Source: Curvibacter sp. GWA2_64_110 (GTDB lineage: Bacteria > Pseudomonadota > Gammaproteobacteria > Burkholderiales > Burkholderiaceae_C). Taken from it: 52,306 bases of DNA. A program made the position numbers and the translations under genes. The notes under the pieces were generated by a model. That model had not been told where the DNA came from. It worked only from the letters and a program-made list of their open reading frames with translations, and ran no database searches. Positions 43,954 to 50,767 of the stretch are shown one piece after another (position 1 is the stretch's first letter; each line of letters starts with the position of its first letter). The stretch lies in NCBI GenBank assembly GCA_001797315.1, contig MGPC01000030.1, positions 1 through 52,306 of the forward strand, written 5' to 3'.

Positions 43954-44589
43954 ATGCAACCCGTGATTGACGCTTCCGTTTTCATCGTCGACGACGACGC
44001 CAGTGTGCGCGAGGCGCTGGCCTGGCTGCTGCGCTCGCGCCGGCTGCCGAGCCAGGCCTTCGAGAGCGCCGACGCCTTCTGGCAGATGGTCGAAGGCGGC
44101 TGGACGCCGGGCCAGGCCTGCTGCCTGCTGCTGGATGTGCGCATGCCCGGCATGAGCGGGCTGGCCTTGTTCGAGCGCCTGGTCGAGCGCGGGCTGCACC
44201 AGACCATGCCGGTGATCTTTCTCACCGGTCATGGCGACGTGCCCACCGCCGTCGATGCCGTCAAGCGCGGCGCCTTCGACTTCTGCGAAAAACCGTTTTC
44301 CGACAACGCGCTGGTCGACCGCATCGAGCAGGCCCTGGCGCAGTCGGCGACATTGGTGCAGGCCGGTCAGGAAGTGGCGCAGTTGCGCCTGCGCCTGGGT
44401 GAGCTGACCGAGCGTGAGCGCGACGTGATGCGCCTGGTGGTCGACGGCCTGCCCAACAAGCGCATTGCCGACCAGCTGGAGATCAGCGTGCGCACGGTGG
44501 AAGTGCACCGCGCGCGCGTGTTCGACAAGATGGAGGTCAAGTCCGCGGTAGAGCTGGCCAACCTGCTGCGCCATCTCCAGGGCGGCTGA
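43954..44589 (+). CDS. FixJ/LuxR-type response regulator
   Basis: This 211-residue partner of the preceding kinase has an N-terminal receiver (8-120): acidic pocket IVDDDASVREAL, phospho-acceptor Asp61 in CLLLDVRMPGMSG, IFLTGHGDVP, and Lys113 in DFCEKPFSD. The C-terminal LuxR helix-turn-helix (about 150-205) reads LTERERDVMRLVVDGLPNKRIADQLEISVRTVEVHRARVFDKM. The sequence type matches FixJ/TtrR/DctR regulators. It likely activates genes for which no clear target lies nearby. The gene ends 3 bp before a perfect inverted repeat. Confidence 0.94.
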   Translation: MQPVIDASVFIVDDDASVREALAWLLRSRRLPSQAFESADAFWQMVEGGWTPGQACCLLLDVRMPGMSGLALFERLVERGLHQTMPVIFLTGHGDVPTAVDAVKRGAFDFCEKPFSDNALVDRIEQALAQSATLVQAGQEVAQLRLRLGELTERERDVMRLVVDGLPNKRIADQLEISVRTVEVHRARVFDKMEVKSAVELANLLRHLQGG

Positions 44590-44591
44590 GT

Positions 44592-44634
44592 TAGGGCCTG
44601 TTCACACTTGTGAAATTAGTGTGAACAGGCCCTA
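44592..44634. repeat. Perfect 17-bp inverted repeat
   Basis: TAGGGCCTGTTCACACT (44592-44608) and AGTGTGAACAGGCCCTA (44618-44634) are exact reverse complements around a 9-base AT-rich loop. It lies at the convergent ends of the response regulator and the 50-residue membrane protein, whose TAG stop is formed by the repeat. Neither side has a T-run, so it may be a factor-assisted terminator or the remains of a small mobile palindrome. Confidence 0.75.
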
Positions 44635-44784
44635 GTCATGGTCGGCCTGGGATGCCTTGTCGCTGGCGCCAGGCTGGGCCCGATCGGACAGTTCGCCGTT
44701 CTTGCGGCCGGAAAACATGGTCCACCAGACAATCAGCACCAGCAGCGCGAGGGCGCCGAAGGCTTCAAGCAAAATCCAACGCAT
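44632..44784 (-). CDS. Small single-helix membrane protein (50 aa)
   Basis: The 50 residues begin with one strongly hydrophobic helix (WILLEAFGALALLVLIVWWTMF, 3-24), then a hydrophilic tail of SGRKNGELSDRAQPGASDKAS. The ribosome site GGAG is nine bases before the ATG. It overlaps the start of mltA: the two ATG codons face outwards within a single CATG (44782-44785). The arrangement suggests a real small gene, but coding evidence is limited to the good start, the membrane helix and the stop formed by the palindrome. I do not recognise a family. Confidence 0.5.
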   Translation of the reverse strand: MRWILLEAFGALALLVLIVWWTMFSGRKNGELSDRAQPGASDKASQADHD

Positions 44785-45934
44785 GAACCGACTCCAGAAC
44801 TGGGTAACACAAGCCGTGATTGTAGGAACGCTGGCCGGTTGCGCCAGCGCGCCTTGGCCGCCAGCCGGCCGCAGTCCGGCTCCCGAGGCCCGCACGCGTG
44901 CGGCAGCCACTGACGGCGCGCTCGGCCCGGCCTTGCTGCAGGCACGCAGCCGCTGGACGCCGGTGGCCTGGAGCGAACTGCCCGGCCTGCAGGAAGATCC
45001 GCTGCACGAGGCCTGGAACGCCTGGCTCAAGAGTTGCGAGCGGCCCGGGCCGGTGTTCGCGCCGCTGTGCAGCGAGGTGCGGCTGTTGAGCATCAGCAGC
45101 GTGGAAGAGCAGCGCGCCTGGATGATGGCGCGCCTGCAGCCCTACCGCGTCGAGGCGCTGCAAGGCGGCGAGGACGGCCTGCTGACGGGCTACTACGAGC
45201 CGGTGCTGGAAGCATCGCGTGTGCCGACGGCCGAGTTCAGCGTGCCGCTGTACCAGCCGCCGCCCACGCTGGGCCAGCGCAAGCCCTGGTACAGCCGGCA
45301 GGAAATCGACAGCCTGCCCGAGGTGCAAGCGCTGCTGCGCGGACGAGCCATTGCCTACCTGGCCGACCCCATCGATGCCCTGACGCTGCAGATCCAGGGC
45401 TCGGGCCGCATCCGCATCAGCGAGGCCAATGGCACGCAGCGTCTGGTGCGGCTGGCCTTTGCCGGCTCCAACGAGCAACCCTATCGCAGCGTCGGGCGTT
45501 GGCTGCTCGATCAGGGCGCCGTGCGCGATGCCTCCTGGCCTGGCATCAAGGCCTGGCTGGCGGCCAACCCGACGCGCGTCAACGAACTGCTGTGGAGCAA
45601 CCCGCGTGTGGTGTTTTTCCGCGAGGAAGCGTTGCCGGAACTCGATGCCGCCTTCGGCCCGCGCGGCGCCCAGGGCGTGCCGCTGACGCCGGGGCGCTCG
45701 ATTGCGGTCGACCCCGGCAGCATTCCCTACGGCACGCCGGTGTGGCTGGTTTCCAGCGGGCCGCAGGTGCAGCTGCAGAAGCTGGTGCTGGCGCAGGACA
45801 CCGGTAGCGCCATCACCGGCGCAGTGCGTGCCGACTACTTTGCTGGCTGGGGTGCGGGTGCAGCCGAACTGGCCGGACGCCTGAAGCAGCCGCTACGTTT
45901 GTGGGTCCTGTGGCCGCGCGAGGTATCGCGCTAG
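44783..45934 (+). CDS. mltA: Membrane-bound lytic murein transglycosylase A
   Basis: This 383-residue outer-membrane lipoprotein cleaves the MurNAc-GlcNAc bond of peptidoglycan, forming 1,6-anhydro ends. The signal sequence AVIVGTLAGCASA has a lipobox with Cys20. The MltA domain has LLTGYYEPVLEASRV, LPEVQALLRGRAIAYLADPIDA and FAGSNEQPYRSVGRWL. The C-terminal 3D domain has VDPGSIPYGTPVWLV and AQDTGSAITGAVRADYFAGWG with the catalytic aspartate. The start at 44783 overlaps the divergent 50-residue gene and has no strong ribosome site. It is convergent with lysR. The call is secure from the motif set and length. Confidence 0.96.
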   Translation: MNRLQNWVTQAVIVGTLAGCASAPWPPAGRSPAPEARTRAAATDGALGPALLQARSRWTPVAWSELPGLQEDPLHEAWNAWLKSCERPGPVFAPLCSEVRLLSISSVEEQRAWMMARLQPYRVEALQGGEDGLLTGYYEPVLEASRVPTAEFSVPLYQPPPTLGQRKPWYSRQEIDSLPEVQALLRGRAIAYLADPIDALTLQIQGSGRIRISEANGTQRLVRLAFAGSNEQPYRSVGRWLLDQGAVRDASWPGIKAWLAANPTRVNELLWSNPRVVFFREEALPELDAAFGPRGAQGVPLTPGRSIAVDPGSIPYGTPVWLVSSGPQVQLQKLVLAQDTGSAITGAVRADYFAGWGAGAAELAGRLKQPLRLWVLWPREVSR

Positions 45935-45965
45935 CCATGATTGTCTGGTGCCGCGGCGTGCCGCA

Positions 45966-46880
45966 TCAAATCGCCGGCAGCGGCTTCTTGCCCAGCTGAT
46001 GCGCCGCCCGGTGCAGGTGGGCAATGAAATGCCGCACGGCCGGAGAGACGACGGAATCGCTGCGAATGATGGCGCCCACCTTGAGCGGCAAGCCGGCTTC
46101 GGCAATCGGCACGATGCTGATGTAGGAAGCGGTCAACGGATGTTGCGCAATTTGCAGCGGCATCAAGCCGACGTAGTCGCCCGCACCGACGAGGGAGATC
46201 AGCGTCAGCGTCGAGTTGACCACCGCGCCCACGGGCGGGGCAGCCAGGCCATGGCTTTCAAACAGCAACTGGGCATACCCGGTGTCGTTGGATGCGCTGG
46301 TGTAGACCCATTTGGCATCCGCGAGTTGCGCCAGGCGCCGTACCTTGGCCAAGGGGCTGCCCTTGCGCACGACCACAACCATGCTGGTGGTCATGAGTTC
46401 CTCGGTGATGAATTCACCGCTGGACAGCCCGCCAGGGATGCCGCCGACGGCGATGTCGACCTGGCCCGAACGCAGGCGCTGCAGTTGCGCAATGTAGAGC
46501 TCTTCGCTCACCCGTAGTTTGATGTCGGGGAACTCGCATCCAAACGTGCGCAGCGTCTCGGGGATCAGGAGCATTACCGCCACGGGAACGACGCCGATGT
46601 TGAGTTCCCCGCGCATGTGGCCCCCGAGCTGGCTGATCTGATCGGTGGCGGCGAGCAGCTCCCGGGATACCTTGAGGGCATGCTCGAACAGCACCTGGCC
46701 TTGCGCTGTCGGCAGTACGCCTTGCGAGGTACGCACCAGCAGCGGCGCCGCCAGTTCGATCTCGAGCTCGCGGATCATCTTGGTGAGGGCGGGTTGTGAC
46801 ACCCCAAGACGGCGCGCTGCGCTGCGCAGGCTGCCGTCTTCCACGGCAGCCACCAGGGCCTGCAAGGTGCTTAGTTTCAT
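45966..46880 (-). CDS. LysR-family transcriptional regulator
   Basis: This 304-residue regulator has the N-terminal winged helix (KLSTLQALVAAVEDGSLRSAARRLGVSQPALTKMIREL, 1-40) and a periplasmic-binding-protein-like effector domain (about 90-290). It is divergent from a Bug-type receptor and gallate dioxygenase, and two inverted repeats lie between them, so it most likely controls those genes in response to gallate or a related aromatic acid (inference from context). The ATG at 46880 is used because upstream in-frame sequence covers the operator region. Confidence 0.92.
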   Translation of the reverse strand: MKLSTLQALVAAVEDGSLRSAARRLGVSQPALTKMIRELEIELAAPLLVRTSQGVLPTAQGQVLFEHALKVSRELLAATDQISQLGGHMRGELNIGVVPVAVMLLIPETLRTFGCEFPDIKLRVSEELYIAQLQRLRSGQVDIAVGGIPGGLSSGEFITEELMTTSMVVVVRKGSPLAKVRRLAQLADAKWVYTSASNDTGYAQLLFESHGLAAPPVGAVVNSTLTLISLVGAGDYVGLMPLQIAQHPLTASYISIVPIAEAGLPLKVGAIIRSDSVVSPAVRHFIAHLHRAAHQLGKKPLPAI

Positions 46881-46923
46881 GGCGGATGGACCGGGCCGAC
46901 GGTGCGTCGTGAATCGGAGTGGT

Positions 46924-46963
46924 GATAACCAGATGTTATCGCGATCGACAAATTGACATCTGG
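46924..46963. promoter_or_regulatory. LysR operator and -35 element upstream of the Bug receptor gene
   Basis: Two overlapping palindromes: GATAAC-CAGAT-GTTATC (46924-46940) and CCAGATGT (46929-46936) with ACATCTGG (46956-46963), exact 8-bp arms 19 bases apart. A perfect -35 hexamer, TTGACA, sits at 46953-46958. The -10 is weak, as expected of an activator-dependent promoter. Spacing suits paired LysR recognition and activation sites. Confidence 0.6.
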
Positions 46964-47043
46964 GCAAGGCGGGCTGCGTTTTTCACAATTCGCGGTTTTG
47001 CTCCTACCCATCCATTGACAAACATCAAGAACAAGAGACATCC

Positions 47044-48018
47044 ATGCTCAAGACGCTCATTCAAAAAATTGCTTTCCCGCTCGGCCTCCTGCTGGCCTTG
47101 CTTGCCTCCGCTCAAGCGTTCCCGACCCGGCCGGTGCGCATCATCACGCCCTTCCCCGTGGGCAGCGGCCCTGAAGGCGTGGCCCGTCTGGTGGCCGACA
47201 AGCTGTCGCGCCTGTGGGGGCGTCCGGTGGTGGTAGAGAACCGGCCGGGCGGCAATGGCTTCATCGCCATCGACGCCTTCAAGCGCGGGGCGACCGACGG
47301 GCATGACCTGATCCAGCTCGACAACGTGCATCTCACGGCCTACCCCCATCTGTTCAAGAAGCTACCTTACGACGCCAGAAACGACTTTGACCCGCTGCTG
47401 CCGCTGTTCAAGACCTACTTCTTTGCCACCACGTCGGCCAACAGCAAGTACAAGAGCATCGCCGAGCTGATGGCCCACGCCAAGGCGAATCCGGGCAAGC
47501 TCAACTATGGCTCCTGGTCGGTGGGCAACCCGGTGCACCTGGGTTCGGCGCTGCTGGAAACCGTGACCGGCACGCAGATGGAGCACGTCATCTTCAAGGA
47601 GACCAGCCAGCTCTACACCTCGGTGGCCACCGGCGAGATCGACTTCGCCTTCGGCACCAGCGCCACCGCCGGCCCGCTGCAGCGCGCCGGCAAGATCAAA
47701 TTCCTCGCCGTGGCGGCGCCGCGCCGCATCCCGGCCTATCCCGATGTGCCCACCTTCGCCGAATCCGGCGGCCAGGCCGGCTTCGAGGTCAGCGGCTGGA
47801 CCACCCTGGCCGCACCCCGGGGTCTGCCGAAGGCCGTGAGCGACAAGATCGCGCAGGACATTGCCAAGGTGCTCGGCGATGCGGACGTGAAAGAGAAATA
47901 CCTGTCCTTCGGTTACGAGCCGTTTCCGCAGACGCGTGAGCAATTTGCGCAATACATCCAGGCTGAATCCAGCAAGCAGGCCGCCGTGATCCAGAAAGCC
48001 AAGGCCGCACTCGACTGA
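47044..48018 (+). CDS. Bug-family periplasmic solute-binding protein
   Basis: This 324-residue exported receptor is of the tripartite tricarboxylate transporter family. Signal peptide LIQKIAFPLGLLLALLASAQA is cleaved before FPTRPVRI. The mature protein begins with the family hallmark RPVRIITPFPVGSGPEGVARL and contains VVVENRPGGNGFIAID, ELMAHAKANPGKLNYGSWSVG and VPTFAESGG. Bug proteins bind carboxylates in the periplasm; the adjacent gallate dioxygenase and LysR regulator suggest an aromatic acid. No TctA/TctB transporter genes are present, so it may work with a distant transporter or as a sensor. galA follows 18 bp downstream. Confidence 0.95.
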   Translation: MLKTLIQKIAFPLGLLLALLASAQAFPTRPVRIITPFPVGSGPEGVARLVADKLSRLWGRPVVVENRPGGNGFIAIDAFKRGATDGHDLIQLDNVHLTAYPHLFKKLPYDARNDFDPLLPLFKTYFFATTSANSKYKSIAELMAHAKANPGKLNYGSWSVGNPVHLGSALLETVTGTQMEHVIFKETSQLYTSVATGEIDFAFGTSATAGPLQRAGKIKFLAVAAPRRIPAYPDVPTFAESGGQAGFEVSGWTTLAAPRGLPKAVSDKIAQDIAKVLGDADVKEKYLSFGYEPFPQTREQFAQYIQAESSKQAAVIQKAKAALD

Positions 48019-48036
48019 CTCCCAGAAAGGAAACCC

Positions 48037-49332
48037 ATGGCCACCATCATCGGCGCCATCGCCACCTCGCATACGCCCACCATCGGCTTCGCCGCCGACA
48101 AGAACCAGAAGGATGACCCGGTCTGGGGCCCGATCTTCGAAGCCTTCGGCCCGGTACGCACCTGGATCGAGGACAAGAAACCCGACGTGATGTTCGTGAT
48201 CTACAACGACCACATCACCTCCTTCTTCTTCGATCACTACTCCGCCTTCGCTCTGGGCGTGGGCGAGAGCTACCCAGTGGCCGATGAAGGCGGCGGCGCG
48301 CGCTCCTTGCCGCCGCTAGCCGGGCATGCTGCCCTGGCGCGCCACATCGGCCAGTCGCTGGTGACCGATGAGTTCGACATGTCTTTTTTCCAGGGCAAGG
48401 CGCTGGACCATGGCTGCTTCTCGCCGATGTCGATGCTGTGTCCGCATGAGCCTGACTGGCCAGTGCAGATCGTGCCGTTGCAGGTCGGCGTGCTGCAACT
48501 GCCCGTGCCCTCGGCCAAGCGCTGCTACAAGCTGGGCCAGGCGCTGCGCCGTGCCATCGAGAGCTATCCGGAAGACCTGAAGGTCGTGATCGTCGCCACC
48601 GGCGGCCTGTCGCACCAGGTTCATGGCGAGCGCGCCGGCTTCAACAACACGCCCTGGGACCTGAAATTCCTGGAGCTGTTCGAGCAGGATCCGGTACGCG
48701 TGTCCGAGATGACACTGGCCGAACTGGCCGAACTCGGCGGCGTGGAGGGGGCCGAGATCATCATGTGGCTGATCATGCGCGGCGCCCTGTCCTCGCAGGT
48801 GAAGAAGATCCACCAGACCTACTATCTGCCCTCGATGACGGGCATCGCCACCGCGATCTACGAGAACATGGCTGCCGCGCCCGTGGCCGGGGAAGTGACG
48901 CGGCACCGCGCCCGCATGGGGGAGCAACTCGCCGGTGCCGAGCGCCTGCAGGGCACCTACCCGTTCACCCTGGAGTGCAGCGTCAAGACCTACCGCCTCA
49001 ACAAGTTCATGCACGACATGATCGACCCCGCGCATCGCGATGCCTTCAAGCGCGAGCCGGAGGCAGCCTACGCACAGGCCGGACTGACGGACGAGGAAAA
49101 GGATCTGCTGCGCCGGCGCGACTGGCGCGGCCTGATCCACTACGGCTGCATCTTCTTCGGTCTGGAGAAGCTCGCAGCCGTGCTGGGCTTGTCCAATCTG
49201 CACGTCTATGCCGCCATGCGCAGCGAAAGCCTGGCGGCATTCCAGAAGACCCGCAACGCGCCGAATGCGCTTTACTCCGTGGCGCAGACCGAGGCGGGGA
49301 AAGACGACTGGAGCGACAACTCGGCGCGTTAG
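48037..49332 (+). CDS. galA: Gallate dioxygenase
   Basis: This 431-residue type II extradiol dioxygenase opens the gallate ring between C4 and C5 to give 4-oxalomesaconate. The protein has the GalA/DesB two-part form: an N-terminal LigB-like catalytic domain (1-280) and a C-terminal LigA-like domain (about 310-425). Fe(II) ligands correspond to His12 (ATSHTPTIGF), His59 (YNDHITSFFFD) and Glu240 (GAEIIMWLIMRGAL); His125 (DHGCFSP) and His193 (GGLSHQVHGERAGFNN) match the catalytic histidines of DesB. Similarity to P. putida GalA extends over the full length as I recall it. Ribosome site AAAGGA. It forms an operon with the Bug receptor. Other gallate-pathway genes (oxalomesaconate hydratase, aldolase) are not in the window. 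Confidence 0.9.
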   Translation: MATIIGAIATSHTPTIGFAADKNQKDDPVWGPIFEAFGPVRTWIEDKKPDVMFVIYNDHITSFFFDHYSAFALGVGESYPVADEGGGARSLPPLAGHAALARHIGQSLVTDEFDMSFFQGKALDHGCFSPMSMLCPHEPDWPVQIVPLQVGVLQLPVPSAKRCYKLGQALRRAIESYPEDLKVVIVATGGLSHQVHGERAGFNNTPWDLKFLELFEQDPVRVSEMTLAELAELGGVEGAEIIMWLIMRGALSSQVKKIHQTYYLPSMTGIATAIYENMAAAPVAGEVTRHRARMGEQLAGAERLQGTYPFTLECSVKTYRLNKFMHDMIDPAHRDAFKREPEAAYAQAGLTDEEKDLLRRRDWRGLIHYGCIFFGLEKLAAVLGLSNLHVYAAMRSESLAAFQKTRNAPNALYSVAQTEAGKDDWSDNSAR

Positions 49333-49391
49333 CCGGGGAAGGTTTTTCTCTTCTGCGCGGGGGACCGAGCCGTGGCCGGGCTGCCGCCCGT

Positions 49392-50063
49392 TCAGCGCAC
49401 GCTGACGCGCACCTGCACGCGCAAGAGCGACTGACTTGCGGTGCGGCCGCTGCCTGTCAGCCCGCTTTGCTGGTTGTCCTGCGCCTGCTCGCTTTCGGCA
49501 ATCGTCATCCACTCGCCCAGCGGCAGCACGATGGCCGTGCTGGTACGGGCCGATTCGCCGGCCAGGGGCTGGCGCCCCTGCAGGGTTGAGAGTTCCAGTT
49601 CCACCGTGTCGCCGCCAGTCCAGCGCGGCGTGGCGTCGAAACCGGTGCCGGCCTGCAGCCAGACCATGCCCGGTACCGTGACCCAGACACCGCGGCGCTG
49701 GAACGACTGCAGCAGTTGCAGCGCCACGGTGTTGCGCAGCACGATGGCGGCGCGCCGGCCGTTGAGTACCAGCACCTGCTGCTGGGCACTGCCGCTGCGG
49801 CTGCGCTGTTCGTCTTGCGCGGTGATGCCGATGGCGGCACCCGACTGGCCGGCTTGGGCGCGCGCCGCCACCTCGGCGTCGAGGCGCTCACGCGTGCTGC
49901 GGTCCTGATCGGTCTGCCGCACCTCGATCTGCAGATTGCGCAGCGGCAGGCTGGCGGCATGGCCGTCCTTCCAGCGTACTCCTGAATTGATAGCTGGTTG
50001 CGCATATGTGGCAAGGGCCAAGGCCGAAAAACATGCCAAAGCCAGGGTGCGGACGCGTTTCAT
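49392..50063 (-). CDS. Exported hypothetical protein (223 aa)
   Basis: I do not recognise a family with confidence. The N terminus is a signal peptide (MKRVRTLALACFSALALATYAQ) and the rest is predominantly beta-strand with a stretch of RNLQIEVRQTDQDRSTRERLDAEVAARAQAGQ, then VLVLNGRRAAIVLRNTVALQ, PGMVWLQAGTGFDATPRW and VELELSTLQGRQPL. Pairs of extended segments recall secretin-like or pilotin-associated periplasmic domains, but this is not enough for an assignment. It overlaps the end of the Lrp-type regulator by 4 bp (ATGA), so the two are co-translated. A weak TAGCTG...GCGCATATG resemblance to the dispersed palindromes is at about 49990. Confidence 0.72.
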   Translation of the reverse strand: MKRVRTLALACFSALALATYAQPAINSGVRWKDGHAASLPLRNLQIEVRQTDQDRSTRERLDAEVAARAQAGQSGAAIGITAQDEQRSRSGSAQQQVLVLNGRRAAIVLRNTVALQLLQSFQRRGVWVTVPGMVWLQAGTGFDATPRWTGGDTVELELSTLQGRQPLAGESARTSTAIVLPLGEWMTIAESEQAQDNQQSGLTGSGRTASQSLLRVQVRVSVR

Positions 50064-50593
50064 CGCTTGCTCCTTGCCGCGGGCCGTGGGGGTGGCGACA
50101 CAGGCTTGGGCGACCCTTGTGTCTGCAAATGCCCCAGCGGCAGCGTGCTGCTGGCCTTGACCTCGCCCAGCGAGAAGCTGGTGTGCAGGTCCTTCACGTT
50201 GGGCAGGTTGATCAGGCGTTGCAGCGCGAAGCGCGAAAAACTGTCGAGGTCTTGCGCCACCACCTGCAGCTCGAAGGTGCCGGTGCCGCTGATGTAGTGG
50301 CAGGAGATGACCTCGGGCAGCTGGCGCACCGCTTCTTCCAGCACGCGGGTGGCGTCGCCGGTGTTGCGTTCGGCATCGAGCCGCACGAAGGCCAGCACAC
50401 CGAGGCCGATCTTCTGGCGGTCGAGCTCGGCCCGGTAGCCTTTGATGAAACCGGCCTCCTCCAGCGCCCGCACGCGGCGCCAGCAGGGCGCGGCCGACAG
50501 GCCGACGCGCGAGGCCAGCTCGGCATTGGTCAGGCGCGCATCGGCTTGCAATTCATTCAGGATGGCCAGGTCGAATTTGTCGAGTGTTTCCAT
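50060..50593 (-). CDS. Lrp/AsnC-family transcriptional regulator
   Basis: This 177-residue regulator has an N-terminal helix-turn-helix (ETLDKFDLAILNELQADARLTNAELASRVGLSAAPCWRRVRALEEAG, 2-48) and a C-terminal RAM/AsnC domain (about 65-145: VISCHYISGTGTFELQVVAQD). The last 30 residues form a Pro/Ser-rich basic tail not present in most Lrp proteins. It is divergent from the indolepyruvate oxidoreductase, which matches the BkdR/LrpC-type pattern of controlling amino-acid breakdown. The start at 50593 is used; the reading frame is open far upstream but runs antisense to the oxidoreductase. Confidence 0.92.
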   Translation of the reverse strand: METLDKFDLAILNELQADARLTNAELASRVGLSAAPCWRRVRALEEAGFIKGYRAELDRQKIGLGVLAFVRLDAERNTGDATRVLEEAVRQLPEVISCHYISGTGTFELQVVAQDLDSFSRFALQRLINLPNVKDLHTSFSLGEVKASSTLPLGHLQTQGSPKPVSPPPRPAARSKR

Positions 50594-50602
50594 TTTTGTG
50601 AT

Positions 50603-50614
50603 TATTGAGCAATA
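50603..50614. promoter_or_regulatory. Candidate Lrp site upstream of the Lrp-type gene
   Basis: TATTG-AG-CAATA, a perfect 5-bp inverted repeat in an AT-rich patch, lies 10 bp before the regulator ATG and resembles the AT-rich palindromes bound by Lrp/AsnC proteins. The remainder of the 174-bp divergent space to 50767 must also hold the oxidoreductase promoter; I see no strong -35/-10 there. Confidence 0.4.
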
Positions 50615-50767
50615 TCCTTTCAAAAAGTGGCCTGAATCGGGCAAAGAAAGCAAAGACTTATCAGCACGTCGGACATACACTTTCCCGGCGGCGCAAGCCG
50701 TTGTCCTGCGGGCCGGCATCAACAAGAAACAGCCCCGGGTTGGATCAGCTTCTGGAGACAAAACCAC

